A stretch of DNA of 64,000 nt from Streptomyces sp. NBC_01235 (GCF_035989285.1 NZ_CP108513.1:8618001-8682000), one strand, 5' to 3'; positions 25,283-34,555 are shown, numbered from the stretch's first letter. The notes: generated from the sequence alone by a model not told the origin. Numbers and translations are program-made.

Positions 25283-26953
25283 ATGACGACGGTGACGGGG
25301 CGTTTCCGCAGAGCCCGCGACTTCCTGCTGGAACACCGCGAGGACTACACAACCGCCTACGAGAGTTTCGAGTGGCCCCGCCCCGAGAACTTCAACTGGG
25401 CCCTCGACTGGTTCGACGCCATCGCCGACGGCAACGACCGCACCGCCCTGCACATCGTGGAAGAGGACGGTTCCGAAACGCGTCTCACCTTCGCCGAACT
25501 GTCGGAGCGCTCCGACCGGATCGCGAACTGGCTGCGCGGACGCGGGGTCGGCGCCGAGGACCGGATCCTCGTCATGCTCGGCAACCAGGCCGAATTGTGG
25601 GAGACCGCGCTGGCCGCGATGAAACTGCGCGCCGTCGTCATCCCGGCCACCCCGCTGCTCGGCCCCGCCGACCTGACCGACCGTGTCGAGCGCGGCCGGG
25701 TCCGGCACGTCCTCGTCCGGTCCGAGGACACCGCCAAGTTCGACGAGGTCCCCGGCGACTACACACGCATCGCGGTCGGCGGCGCCCCCGAGGGCTGGCA
25801 GTCGTACGAGGACGCCTACGCCGCACCGGCCGGCTTCACCCCCGACGGCCCCACCCTCGCCGACGACCCGCTGATGCTGTACTTCACCTCCGGCACGACC
25901 GCCCGTCCCAAGCTGGTGGAGCACACCCACACGTCGTATCCGATCGGGCATCTCGCCACGATGTACTGGATCGGGCTCAAGCCCGGCGACGTGCACCTCA
26001 ACATCTCCTCGCCCGGCTGGGCCAAGCACGCCTGGTCCAACCTCTTCGCTCCGTGGAACGCCGAAGCAACCGTCTTCATCCACAACTACACCCGCTTCGA
26101 CCCGGCCCGGCTGATGGCGGAGATGGACCGGGCGGGGGTGACGACCTTCTGCGCCCCGCCCACCGTCTGGCGCATGCTCATCCAGTCCGACCTCACCCAA
26201 CTGCGCACCCCGCCCCGGGAGGCCGTGGCCGCGGGCGAGCCCCTCAACCCCGAGGTCATCGAACAGGTGCGCCGCGCCTGGGGCGTCACCATCAGGGACG
26301 GCTTCGGGCAGACCGAGACGGCCGTGCAGATCGCCAACAGCCCCGGACAGGAACTGAAGACCGGCTCGATGGGCCGCCCGAGCCCCGGCTACCGGGTGGA
26401 GCTCCTCGACCCGGTGTCCGGCGCGCCCGGCGCGCAGGAGGGCGAGATCGCGCTCGACCTGTCCGCGCGGCCGGTCGGCCTGATGACCGGTTACCACGGC
26501 GACGCCGACCGTACGGCGGAGGCGATGGCCGGCGGCTACTACCGCACCGGCGACATCGGCAGCCGGGACGAGAACGGTTACCTCACCTACGTCGGGCGGG
26601 CCGACGACGTCTTCAAGGCCTCCGACTACAAGATCAGCCCCTTCGAGCTGGAGAGCGCGCTGCTGGAACACGAGGCGGTCGCCGAGGCGGCCGTCGTTCC
26701 CGCCCCGGACGAACTGCGCCTCGCCGTGCCCAAGGCGTACGTCGTCCTCGCCGAGGGCTGGGAGCCGGGCCCCGACACCGCCAAGGTGCTGTTCGAGCAC
26801 TCCCGCCAGGTCCTCGCCCCCTACAAGCGGGTCCGCCGCCTGGAGTTCGCGCCGCTGCCCAAGACCGTCAGCGGCAAGATCCGCCGGATCGAGCTGCGCG
26901 AGGCGACGGCGGGGGGCTCGACGGCGGAGTACCGCGAGGAGGACTTCCGGTGA
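25283..26953 (+). CDS. Acyl-CoA synthetase (AMP-forming, medium-chain/aromatic type)
   Basis: A 556-residue adenylate-forming ligase of the acetyl-CoA-synthetase-like ACSM branch. The P-loop YFTSGTTARPK (200-210), the A5-like motif DGFGQTET, the hinge YYRTGDIGSRDENGYL and the catalytic lysine in KTVSGKIRR (Lys532) are all present. The reaction activates a carboxylic acid with ATP and CoA. The N-terminus (FEWPRPENFNWALDWFD) is typical of the medium-chain acyl or benzoate subgroup. The start at ATG 25283 follows GAGGAC; a longer in-frame extension lacks a ribosome site. It diverges from a GAF-LuxR regulator. A broken second ligase lies just downstream. Confidence 0.92.
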   Translation: MTTVTGRFRRARDFLLEHREDYTTAYESFEWPRPENFNWALDWFDAIADGNDRTALHIVEEDGSETRLTFAELSERSDRIANWLRGRGVGAEDRILVMLGNQAELWETALAAMKLRAVVIPATPLLGPADLTDRVERGRVRHVLVRSEDTAKFDEVPGDYTRIAVGGAPEGWQSYEDAYAAPAGFTPDGPTLADDPLMLYFTSGTTARPKLVEHTHTSYPIGHLATMYWIGLKPGDVHLNISSPGWAKHAWSNLFAPWNAEATVFIHNYTRFDPARLMAEMDRAGVTTFCAPPTVWRMLIQSDLTQLRTPPREAVAAGEPLNPEVIEQVRRAWGVTIRDGFGQTETAVQIANSPGQELKTGSMGRPSPGYRVELLDPVSGAPGAQEGEIALDLSARPVGLMTGYHGDADRTAEAMAGGYYRTGDIGSRDENGYLTYVGRADDVFKASDYKISPFELESALLEHEAVAEAAVVPAPDELRLAVPKAYVVLAEGWEPGPDTAKVLFEHSRQVLAPYKRVRRLEFAPLPKTVSGKIRRIELREATAGGSTAEYREEDFR

Positions 26954-27099
26954 ACGGGTCGACGCCCACGCACGGAGCGGACGCGTCGCTCACGCATGGG
27001 TAGGGTGCGTCGCTCACGCACGGGGAGGGCCCCTCGTCCTCGCGGGGGACAGATGCCTCGTCCTCGTCGGCGTCGGGCGCCCCGTACGCGCCGGCGCCG

Positions 27100-27357
27100 G
27101 GTGTCTCGTACGCGCACGGGACACGCGCGACCGCGCTCCTCGGGGACACGATCGGGGCCAACCTGGACCGGGCGGCGGACCGCCGGCCGGACCGCGAGGC
27201 GCTGGTCGACGTGCCGTCCGGGCGGCGCTGGACGTGCTGTGCGCACGTACTGTGAGGGCCGGCCGGCGCACTACAGGATCCCGAGCAGGCTCCAGATCCT
27301 GGAGGCCTTCCCGATGACCGTCTCCGGGAAGGTGCGCAAGATCGAACTGCGTGAGAA
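27100..27357 (+). pseudogene. Internally deleted acyl-CoA ligase remnant
   Basis: The N-terminus of a FadD-like ligase (LLGDTIGANLDRAADRRPDR, then EALVDVPSGRRWT) is joined after about 10 bases to the extreme C-terminus of the same family (RPAHYRIPSRLQILEAFP, then MTVSGKVRKIELREK). The two pieces are in different frames. Roughly 450 central residues are missing, including the P-loop. This is a deletion scar, not a gene. Confidence 0.7.
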
Positions 27358-27366
27358 GTGCGGGCG

Positions 27367-28128
27367 TCAGCGGTTATCGCCTCGGGCGCCGAGGGCGTCG
27401 GCGATCGCGTTGACCGGCTGCGGGGTACCCGTGAGGTCCAGGACGAAGAGGGGGACGCACAGCTGGTCGGCGCGGGCGCGGGCGTCGTCGGCGTATCCGG
27501 CGAGCGAGAAGTAGACGCAGTCCGCGGACTCCGTCGTGGCCGTCAGCCACAGACACTCCACGTCCCGCAGCGAGGCCGGGCGCACGCTCGGGTCCACCTG
27601 GGCCAGGAGCCCGCGGGCGGCGAGGCCGATGCCGGAGGTGGGCTGCTGGTCGGCCCGCCGGATGTCCCGGTGTCCGAGCCAGTTCAGGTACAGGGCGGCG
27701 GCCGTGACCGCGTCGAGTGCGGTACGGATGGCGACGGGCCGGAACGCGGGCCGTCGCGGTGTGGGCACGGGCGTCGGCATGGCTGCGGGCGTCGGTGCCG
27801 GTGTCGACGACTGGGGCGGTGGTGACGGCGCGGCTGTCCCGGGCTCAGGCTCGGCGGGCGGGGTGGCCACCGGTATCCGTAGCACCGTTCCGCATGCGCA
27901 GCCCAGTTCCGGGCGGGGCCACTGGTCCCGGCGGCCGCAGGCGGGGCACCGCAGGGCGACCCACTCGTCGTCCCACGTCCGGTGCGCGACGGCCGTCGGC
28001 GCCGTCCGCCGGTCGAGCACCGGTGTGACGGGGGCACCGCACGCGCACGGGTAGGAGGGCGCGGTGTAGAGGCGCTCGCGCCGACAGGCCGGGCAGCGCA
28101 CCGGCACGCTCTCGGGCATGGCCCCCAT
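27367..28128 (-). CDS. Double zinc-ribbon protein with C-terminal restriction-endonuclease-like domain
   Basis: A 253-residue protein. The first ~85 residues hold two zinc ribbons (CPACRRERLYTAPSYPCAC, then CPACGRRDQWPRPELGCAC). A ~60-residue Pro/Thr/Ala-rich linker follows, then a ~110-residue alpha/beta domain (TAAALYLNWLGHRDIRRAD, CLWLTATTESADCVYFSLAG, ARARADQLCVPLFVLDLTG). The latter resembles the PD-(D/E)xK restriction fold used by Mrr-like proteins, but the catalytic D-(D/E)xK is not clear to me. The start at ATG 28128 sits just below AAGGAGGA; ATG 28119 is an alternative. It diverges from gcl. Function is unknown. Confidence 0.55.
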   Translation of the reverse strand: MGAMPESVPVRCPACRRERLYTAPSYPCACGAPVTPVLDRRTAPTAVAHRTWDDEWVALRCPACGRRDQWPRPELGCACGTVLRIPVATPPAEPEPGTAAPSPPPQSSTPAPTPAAMPTPVPTPRRPAFRPVAIRTALDAVTAAALYLNWLGHRDIRRADQQPTSGIGLAARGLLAQVDPSVRPASLRDVECLWLTATTESADCVYFSLAGYADDARARADQLCVPLFVLDLTGTPQPVNAIADALGARGDNR

Positions 28129-28189
28129 CGTCCTCCTTCGGCCCCCGCTTGTCCGTCTCTTGACGACCTTCGCGCACCCACTCACATTG

Positions 28190-28227
28190 CTTCCAGATAG
28201 TAGAAAATCTTTTCCGCGATACGGAAA
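28190..28227. promoter_or_regulatory. Paired AllR-type operators upstream of gcl
   Basis: Proximal site TTTCCG-CGATA-CGGAAA (28211-28227) is a perfect palindrome. A weaker copy, CTTCCA-GATAG-TAGAAA, begins exactly 21 bp earlier. They lie 82 bp before the gcl start. Confidence 0.75.
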
Positions 28228-28308
28228 CGATGGTGCTCACCGCGGGGCGCGACGGGAGAGCGAATCCGACAGCCGAACCAGCTGAAGCAGGCGAAGCAGG
28301 AGTACTCC

Positions 28309-30093
28309 ATGGCTCGTATGACCGCTGCCCGCGCGGCAGTCGAGATCCTCAAGCGCGAGGGCGTCACCAGCGCGTTCGGTGTCCCCGGCGCGGCGATCAA
28401 CCCCTTCTACGCGGCACTGAGGGCCTCCGGCGGCATCAACCACACCCTCGCCCGTCATGTCGAGGGCGCCTCGCACATGGCCGAGGGCTTCACCCGCACC
28501 CGCCCGGGCAACATCGGCGTCTGCGTCGGCACCTCCGGCCCGGCCGGCACCGACATGATCACCGGGCTGTACTCCGCCCTCGGCGACTCGATCCCGATCC
28601 TGTGCATCACGGGCCAGGCCCCGACCGCCGTGATCCACAAGGAGGACTTCCAGGCCGTCGACATCGCCTCCATCGCGGGGCCGGTGACCAAGATGGCGGT
28701 CACCGTCCTGGAAGCGGCGCAGGTCCCCGGCGTCTTCCAGCAGGCCTTCCACCTCATGCGCTCCGGTCGGCCGGGCCCGGTCCTGATCGACCTGCCGGTC
28801 GACGTCCAGCAGACGGAGATCGAGTTCGACCCGGACACGTACGAGCCGCTGCCCGTCCACCGGCCGGCCGCGACGCGCGCGCAGATCGAGAAGGCGATCC
28901 GGATGCTGAACGCCTCCGAGCGGCCGCTGATCGTCGCGGGTGGCGGTGTCATCACGGCCGACGCCACCGAACTCCTCGTGGAATTCGCAGAGTTGACGGG
29001 TTCTCCGGTCGTCCCGACCCTGATGGGCTGGGGCGCGATCCCCGACGACCACGAGCTGAACGCGGGCATGGTCGGCCTGCAGACCTCGCACCGCTACGGC
29101 AACGCGACCTTCCTGGAGTCCGACTTCGTCCTCGGTATCGGCAACCGCTGGGCCAACCGCCACACCGGCCGCGTCGACGTCTACACCAAGGGCCGGACCT
29201 TCGTCCACGTCGACGTCGAGCCCACCCAGATCGGCAGGATCTTCGCCCCGGACTACGGGATCGCCTCCGACGCGAAGGCGGCTCTGCGGCTCTTCGTCGC
29301 GGTGGCAAGGGAGTTGAAGGCGGCGGGCACGCTCCCCGACCGCTCCGCCTGGGCGGCCGCCGCGCAGGAGAAGAAGGCGACCCTCCAGCGCCGTACGCAC
29401 TTCGACGACATCCCGATCAAGCCGCAGCGCGTCTACGAGGAGATGAACAAGGCCTTCGGCCCGGAAACCCGTTACGTCACCACCATCGGCCTCTCGCAGA
29501 TCGCAGGTGCCCAGATGCTTCACGTCTACCGGCCCCGGCACTGGATCAACTGCGGCCAGGCGGGTCCCCTCGGCTGGACGATCCCGGCGGCACTCGGCGT
29601 GGCGAAGGCCGACCCGGAGGCGCAGGTCGTCGCCCTCTCAGGGGACTACGACTTCCAGTTCACGATCGAGGAGCTGGCGGTCGGCGCGCAGCACAAGATC
29701 CCGTACGTCCATGTCCTCGTCAACAACTCCTACCTGGGGCTGATCCGCCAGGCGCAGCGGGCGTTCGACATCGACTTCCAGGTCAATCTGGAATTCGAGA
29801 ACATCAACTCGCCCGAGCTGGGCGTCTACGGCGTCGACCATGTGAAGGTCGCCGAGGGCCTCGGCTGCAAGGCGATCCGGGTGACGGACCCCGCCGAGCT
29901 GGGCGCCGCCTTCGAGCAGGCCAAGAAGCTCGCCGCGGAGTTCCAGGTGCCGGTCGTCGTGGAGGCGATCCTTGAGCGCGTCACCAACATCGCGATGAGC
30001 GTCACCAACGACATCGGCAACGTCGTGGAGTTCGAGGAACTCGCCACCGAGCCGGGGCACGCGCCGACGTCGATCAGGACGCTGAAGGTCTGA
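28309..30093 (+). CDS. gcl: Glyoxylate carboligase (tartronate-semialdehyde synthase)
   Basis: A 594-residue ThDP enzyme that joins two glyoxylates to tartronate semialdehyde and CO2. It starts [19 protein letters not shown], as other Gcl proteins do. At the position of the usual ThDP-activating Glu it has [12 protein letters not shown], where Gcl is exceptional in the family. The ThDP-binding region has [17 protein letters not shown] and [12 protein letters not shown]. Length matches E. coli Gcl. AGGAG lies 7 bp before ATG 28309. Glyoxylate comes from allantoin breakdown, so it works with hyi and glxR. Paired AllR-type sites lie upstream and an intrinsic terminator with a T-tract follows. 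Confidence 0.96.
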   Translation: MARMTAARAAVEILKREGVTSAFGVPGAAINPFYAALRASGGINHTLARHVEGASHMAEGFTRTRPGNIGVCVGTSGPAGTDMITGLYSALGDSIPILCITGQAPTAVIHKEDFQAVDIASIAGPVTKMAVTVLEAAQVPGVFQQAFHLMRSGRPGPVLIDLPVDVQQTEIEFDPDTYEPLPVHRPAATRAQIEKAIRMLNASERPLIVAGGGVITADATELLVEFAELTGSPVVPTLMGWGAIPDDHELNAGMVGLQTSHRYGNATFLESDFVLGIGNRWANRHTGRVDVYTKGRTFVHVDVEPTQIGRIFAPDYGIASDAKAALRLFVAVARELKAAGTLPDRSAWAAAAQEKKATLQRRTHFDDIPIKPQRVYEEMNKAFGPETRYVTTIGLSQIAGAQMLHVYRPRHWINCGQAGPLGWTIPAALGVAKADPEAQVVALSGDYDFQFTIEELAVGAQHKIPYVHVLVNNSYLGLIRQAQRAFDIDFQVNLEFENINSPELGVYGVDHVKVAEGLGCKAIRVTDPAELGAAFEQAKKLAAEFQVPVVVEAILERVTNIAMSVTNDIGNVVEFEELATEPGHAPTSIRTLKV

Positions 30094-30424
30094 CGCGCCT
30101 CGTTGTCGAGAGGGGCGGCCCGTCGGAGGGGAGAGGCCGCCCTTTTCCGCATGCGTTTCCCGTGTCCGTACGCGCCTTCACCTGGTTCTTGCGAGGAGGC
30201 CCCGGCGTTCACGCCAGGGAGGAATCGCATCCGGGTGTCGCGACGCGGAGCGTCGCCGCATCCGGTTCAGGGCGCGGAGCGCCCGTACCGCACCCTGGCG
30301 GGCCTGAGCTTGAACGAGCCGGTCGAGGAGCATCTCAAAGGGACGCGAGTGACCGGAAGCGTTGCCGCGGGCAGGCAGCGGCGGGGCCCGAGGGCCCCGG
30401 CTGCGTGCCCGCCGGGATGGTGTG
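30094..30424. other. Intergenic region between gcl and the TetR gene
   Basis: Contains the gcl terminator at 30113-30146. The remainder (about 280 bp) shows no supported gene. Confidence 0.6.
30113..30146 (+). terminator. Rho-independent terminator of gcl
   Basis: GGGCGGCC pairs with GGCCGCCC over a 14-nt loop and is followed immediately by TTTT. One of few terminators here with a T-run. Confidence 0.85.
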
Positions 30425-31003
30425 TCAGACCATGGCGAGCCGGTCCACCAGCAGCTCCACCCTCGGCTCGATGTACTCCGGCGGCAGCCGTCCCGCCCGG
30501 GTCAGGGTCGCCAGGCCGTGCAGGGACGCCCAGAACACCTCGGTGAACAGCCCCGGGTCGACGCCGTCCCCGGCGACCTCGCCCAGGCTCTCCAGCAGCG
30601 CGGCGAAGGCGTCCTTGAGAGGTTCCGGGGTGTCCTCCTGCGCGTACGCGAGACCGCCGTCGAGCTGGAAGATGGCGTCGTAGACCGCCGGGTTGCGTGC
30701 GGCGAAGTCGAGGTAGGCGCGCGCGAGGGCGGCGACCCGCTCGCGCGGGCCGTCCGCGGCGGCGGTCGCGGCCCGCACCGCCGCGGCCAGCTCGGCGGCG
30801 CCCTCGAGGGCGACGGCGCCGATGATCTCCCGTTTGCCGCGGAAGTGACTGTAGAGGACGGGCTGGCTGTACTCGATGCGCTCGGCGAGCCGGCGGGTGG
30901 TGACCGCGTCCCAGCCCTGCTGCTCGGCGAGTTCACGGGCTGTCGCCACGATGAGGCGCTCACGCTCCGCCCGTTCGCGCTGCTTGCGTTCCTGTACCGA
31001 CAT
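30425..31003 (-). CDS. TetR-family repressor
   Basis: A 192-residue TetR protein. The helix-turn-helix lies in residues ~15-60 (IVATARELAEQQGWDAVTTR, then RLAERIEYSQPVLYSHFRGK). The ligand-binding helices follow, with the LYAQEDTPEPL-type region typical of TetR_C_33/WHG-type subfamilies. Its start at ATG 31003 faces the DUF1772 gene 89 bp away. Between them lie CTAGC-N3-GCTAG repeats, a likely operator, so it probably represses itself and DUF1772. Confidence 0.9.
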   Translation of the reverse strand: MSVQERKQRERAERERLIVATARELAEQQGWDAVTTRRLAERIEYSQPVLYSHFRGKREIIGAVALEGAAELAAAVRAATAAADGPRERVAALARAYLDFAARNPAVYDAIFQLDGGLAYAQEDTPEPLKDAFAALLESLGEVAGDGVDPGLFTEVFWASLHGLATLTRAGRLPPEYIEPRVELLVDRLAMV

Positions 31004-31012
31004 GATTCGATC

Positions 31013-31076
31013 CTAGCATCGCTAGACAACGGAGCGGCAGCAGTACTAGCGTTGCCTCATCACCTAGCAACACTAG
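31013..31076. promoter_or_regulatory. Putative TetR operators (CTAGC repeats)
   Basis: A perfect CTAGC-ATC-GCTAG (31013-31025), a half-site CTAGCGTTGC (31046-31055) and an imperfect CTAGC-AAC-ACTAG (31064-31076) fill the divergent TetR/DUF1772 promoter region. Confidence 0.7.
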
Positions 31077-31092
31077 ATCCCAGGGGGGCATC

Positions 31093-31539
31093 ATGTTCAA
31101 CGCACTCGAGGTCGTCACCACCGTGATCGTCGGTGTGATGGTGGGGGTGGAGTTCTCCGTCGCCTTCGTCATGAACCCGATCCTCAACGCACTCCCCGAG
31201 GACAGCGGCCAACTCGGCCATGCCCACGGGGGCCGGATGCTCGGCGCCGTGATGCCGGTCTGGTACATCGGCTCGCTCGTCCTCGTCGTGGTCCGGGCCA
31301 TCGCCGGATGGCACCACCACGGCACCGGCCTCGTCGTCACCGCCGGCGCGCTGCTGATGCTCAGCGTGGTCATGTCGATCCTGCTGCTCGTTCCGATCAA
31401 CAACCTGAACAAGACGTGGACCCCTGACAACCGGCCCGCCGACTGGAAGCAGCAGTTGCACCGCTGGGAGCGCTTCCACTACGTCCGCGTCGCCGTCATC
31501 ATCGCCGCCTTCGCCCTGCTGGTCGCCGCCCTCACCTGA
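31093..31539 (+). CDS. DUF1772 (anthrone-oxygenase-like) membrane protein
   Basis: A 148-residue membrane protein with four predicted helices (about 5-30, 50-70, 78-98, 125-147). The family signature is the conserved segment after helix three, PINNLNKTWTPDN, and RWERFHYVRVAVIIAAFALL at the end. DUF1772 includes fungal anthrone oxygenases and many bacterial proteins of unknown role. It sits opposite the TetR repressor and is probably controlled by it. The last ~71 codons are duplicated in a remnant 1.2 kb downstream. Confidence 0.88.
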   Translation: MFNALEVVTTVIVGVMVGVEFSVAFVMNPILNALPEDSGQLGHAHGGRMLGAVMPVWYIGSLVLVVVRAIAGWHHHGTGLVVTAGALLMLSVVMSILLLVPINNLNKTWTPDNRPADWKQQLHRWERFHYVRVAVIIAAFALLVAALT

Positions 31540-31560
31540 GCCCGCGGGCTCACCCACCCG

Positions 31561-31695
31561 GTCGTCAGCCGCAACCGCTCGGCCGTCCGCCCGAAGTGCG
31601 GCACCGCCACCTCCATCTGCATCCAGGACGCGGACACCAACAGCCTCGAACTCCGCTGGTATCCCCAGGACGCGGGCGCCGGCGACACCCACTGA
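31561..31695 (+). pseudogene. Glyoxalase/VOC C-terminal remnant
   Basis: A 44-codon open stretch ending in a stop reads SICIQDADTNSLELRWYPQD, which matches the final strand of a glyoxalase-fold (VOC) protein including the metal-ligand Glu. No start or N-terminal half precedes it; the sequence begins within 25 bp of the DUF1772 stop. Likely a gene scrap. Confidence 0.5.
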
Positions 31696-31796
31696 CCGAT
31701 GGCGAGAGCAAGTGCCGAGAACGGCCAAGCTGCAGAGTCTGGACCCGAATACGCCGACCCCACCATGCGTAGCCCCGTCCCTGAGGAGGAGTCACT

Positions 31797-32183
31797 ATGA
31801 CCGTGGAACTGAATCACACCATCGTCCCCGCCCGTGACCCGCAAGCCTCGGCGCAGTTCCTGGCCGAAATCCTCGGTCTGAGTGTCGATCCGCCGGTGGC
31901 GCACTTCACGCCGGTCACGCTGGCCAACCAGGTCAGCCTGGACTACGACCAGCTGGACGACTTCGAGCCACACCACTACGCGTTCATGCTCGGCGAGCAG
32001 GAGTTCGACGCCGCCCTCGCTCGCATCCAGCACGGCGGAATCACCCACTACGGCGATCCCGCATGCCAAGAAATTGGGCAGATCTATCACAGCAAGCACA
32101 CCGAAGGCCGCAGGGGCACCTACTTCCGCGACCCCGACGGACATCTCATGGAACTCCTCACCCCGGGCGGCACCGGGTCGTGA
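31797..32183 (+). CDS. VOC (glyoxalase-fold) family protein
   Basis: A 128-residue single-module VOC protein: LNHTIVPARDPQASAQFLAE, HYAFMLGEQEFDAALARI and RGTYFRDPDGHLMELLTP give the beta-alpha-beta-beta-beta pattern, with His and Glu in metal-ligand positions. GAGGAGGAG lies 6 bp before ATG 31797. VOC proteins include isomerases, dioxygenases and antibiotic-binding proteins, and nothing here decides which. It lies near the TetR/DUF1772 pair and follows the remnant of a second VOC gene. Confidence 0.85.
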   Translation: MTVELNHTIVPARDPQASAQFLAEILGLSVDPPVAHFTPVTLANQVSLDYDQLDDFEPHHYAFMLGEQEFDAALARIQHGGITHYGDPACQEIGQIYHSKHTEGRRGTYFRDPDGHLMELLTPGGTGS

Positions 32184-32189
32184 GACCGA

Positions 32190-32540
32190 TGGCGGCTCAG
32201 CGGATCATGGCTTCGCTGGTGGCGGGATCGCGTTCGTGGTCGCGACCGACGCGGCGATGTGCGCGGACGGTCCGGTGACGTCACCGGTCGACCTGACGCT
32301 GCTGCCCGAACACCGGCGGCGGCACGGCGGGCCGTACGGCGATCTCGACCGGGGCTGCATCGACGTCGACCGGCTGCGTGTGCTGCTGGCCGGGCTGCCA
32401 CTGCCGCGCTCTCCGGACGGCCGGCTGGTCCTGTCCGTCGACATGTCACTGTGGCTGCGCTCGGACGCGCCGTGCTCGGCAGAGCGGCTCTTTCGTCACG
32501 TCCACGGGCGCAACGGGCGCTCCAGCGACCAGTTCATCCC
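32190..32540 (+). pseudogene. Transposase N-terminal fragment
   Basis: One frame reads AMCADGPVTSPVDLTLLPEH, then RIDVDRLRVLLAGLPLPRS and GRLVLSVDMSLWLRSDAPCS. This is the N-terminal part of a Streptomyces IS transposase of the DDE type that begins with this signature. The fragment stops at FIPA, where the DUF1772 duplication starts. The remaining two-thirds of the transposase is absent, so it is inactive. Confidence 0.65.
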
Positions 32541-32753
32541 GGCCTCGTCGTCACCGCCGGCGCGCTGCTGATCCTCAGCGTGGTCATGTCGATCCTGCTG
32601 CCGGTCCCGATCAACAACCGGAGCAGGACGTCGACCCCTGACAAGCGGCCCGCCGACTGGAAGCAGCAGACGAACCGCCGGGACCGCTTCCACTACGTCC
32701 GCGTCGCCGTCATCATCGCCGCCTTCGCCCAGCCGGTTGCCCCCCTCGCCTGA
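32541..32753 (+). pseudogene. Partial duplicate of the DUF1772 gene
   Basis: These 213 bases repeat 31327-31539 with scattered changes, including the same stop codon. The encoded LVVTAGALLILSVVMSILLP and FHYVRVAVIIAAFA are near-copies of the intact protein's C-terminal half. It lacks a start and is fused to a transposase scrap. Confidence 0.85.
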
Positions 32754-33091
32754 TACCAAAGCCGCCCCGACACGCACTGGTTCGCCCCGTTATGTCGATG
32801 GCTTTCGCTCCGTCGGGTGAGCCCGACAGGGCTTCGGATCACTGACCCCGCGGGCCGACGCCGCGCCGGTGGCGCACAATCCCCACTCCCCGGGCGGCAG
32901 TTGGCCACCGAATACCGACATCCGGGAATGCAGCTGCCGCTCAGATCCCACAACTGCGATCCCGACAACTGCGATCCCGACAAACTGCGCCCCTCGATCA
33001 GCCGCGTCCGCGCGGCCTGATCAGGCCCCACGCGACTCAGCAAGCTCCACGAAGCTCACCAGGCTGACGAAGACTCGCAAGGAGAAGAACA
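32754..33091. other. Intergenic region with 15-bp tandem repeat
   Basis: No gene. CAACTGCGATCCCGA occurs twice in tandem at 32951-32980 with a third partial copy, upstream of the DUF4267 gene; it may be regulatory. The ribosome site AAGGAG of the next gene ends the region. Confidence 0.6.
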
Positions 33092-33517
33092 ATGTCGCTG
33101 AAGAAGATCAACACCTTCCTGGCCGCCGCCTTCATCCTCTTCATCCTCTGGTTCGGGGTGGATTTCATCCTGAGCCCGGAGACGACGGCACCGGGCTTCG
33201 GCCTGCCGAGCTGGCCGTCCGGCGACGGCGACGGCTTCCTGATCATCAAGGGAATCCGCGACGTCGTCTTGGCCCTGGTCCTGGGCATCCTGCTGGTGAC
33301 GGGCCACCGCCGGGCGCTGGGCTGGGCGCTGCTGGTGGAGGCCCTCGCCGCGTACGGCGACATGTCCACCGTGCTGGCCCACCACGGCTCCGTGGCCACC
33401 GCGCTCGGCGTCCACGGCCTGACCGCGACACTGATGGTGGTCAACGGCCTGCTGATAATGCGCGAGACCCGCAAGGTCGCGGCCGCTCCGGCAACGCCCG
33501 CCCCGCAGCCCGCCTGA
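33092..33517 (+). CDS. DUF4267-like four-helix membrane protein
   Basis: A 141-residue membrane protein with four predicted helices (residues 8-28, 55-72, 78-95, 105-125). The central FLIIKGIRDVVLALVLGILL, with a charged KGIRD inside a helix, is the pattern of DUF4267 proteins, whose function is unknown. ATG 33092 follows AAGGAG with good spacing. It appears to be monocistronic. Confidence 0.75.
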   Translation: MSLKKINTFLAAAFILFILWFGVDFILSPETTAPGFGLPSWPSGDGDGFLIIKGIRDVVLALVLGILLVTGHRRALGWALLVEALAAYGDMSTVLAHHGSVATALGVHGLTATLMVVNGLLIMRETRKVAAAPATPAPQPA

Positions 33518-33770
33518 CGCCACCTTGGCGCGTGTCGGTATTCGCCTGTCAGCGCCTGCCGGGAAGGGCGAGGCGCACGATCTTCTTCCAGTGGGCGGCG
33601 GCCTGGTCGGCTCCAGCCGGACCGGCGTACCACCGCTCATGTCATCACCCCAGTGGCGGAGCCCGCCGCCCCCGTGTCGGCGGGCCCCGCGTGACGACAA
33701 TGTGCCCTGCCCCGGGGGCGGTTGAAGCCTGCTGAGCCAGGTTCAGAGGTTGATTTGAGGTTGGCCGCCC

Positions 33771-34007
33771 CTACGCCCCGTGCGGCTCCGACAGCCCCGG
33801 CCAGTCCTCGGGGCCGCCGCCCTGCCATTCGATGAGGTCGCTCGCCTCCACCTCGATTTGGTCCAGGTCGGCCAGACGCAGGATCTCGACGACGTCGTCG
33901 AGATGCGAGGCGACCCCGAGAACGGCGTCGCCCGAGGTGACCCGGCGGGATCCGTCCAGGGCCGGGGCATGGACCACGATGTGCGGGAACTGCGTCGGAT
34001 TGCCCAT
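33771..34007 (-). CDS. Hypothetical 78-residue protein
   Basis: A short acidic protein starting at ATG 34007 behind GAGG, with PHIVVHAPALDGSRRVTSGD and VEILRLADLDQIEVEASDLI. The regular pattern suggests a small beta-alpha fold. Codon use has the high third-position GC expected of a real Streptomyces gene. I do not recognise a domain, and the neighbours give no clue. Confidence 0.55.
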   Translation of the reverse strand: MGNPTQFPHIVVHAPALDGSRRVTSGDAVLGVASHLDDVVEILRLADLDQIEVEASDLIEWQGGGPEDWPGLSEPHGA

Positions 34008-34555
34008 GCCCTCAGACTCCTGCGGACGGGGCGGATCCGCACGCCGGGCGGGGAGCAGGGGCACCCGCGCGGCGCCCCCTCGTCGGTCCGGCCGACGGGG
34101 AGCGCTGGGATATGGGGTGCGGGTATGGCCGTCCGACGGCGCGAGGCTGAGCGCGAGGGGACGTTCGCGCCGCCGGACGGGGTTCGGTACGGCAGGGACC
34201 GCGGCGGGCACGACGGAACCGGGCCCGCCTTCCCTCAGATCGAGAAGGGCGGCTCGGGTCCTTCACCACCGCACTGGCTCACACGCCGCCGCGGCCCTCG
34301 CCCTGCCCGCACGCCGCCGACCGGTCACCCCTCGTCCGGGCCGTTCGGCTGGTGCGAGCCGCTTGTACGGTCGGTCCGCGCGCGCGTGGACCGCCTCCTC
34401 CACACCCTGGGCCGGGGTGAGGCGGACGCCAATGGTTCGTCGATGTTGATTCCGGGCCGCGGTGCCGCCTGGGCGCGACAGGACAGATGTCGGCGGCGCC
34501 GCGGCCCGGAAGTCCTCGCGGTGGGCTCAGACCCGGGCGAGTTCTCGCGGTGGGC
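34008..34555. other. Gene-free stretch downstream of glxR
   Basis: No recognisable gene in any frame. Its right edge contains a tandem duplication (34515-34539 and 34544-34568, period 29) that copies the last codons and stop of glxR. Confidence 0.6.
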
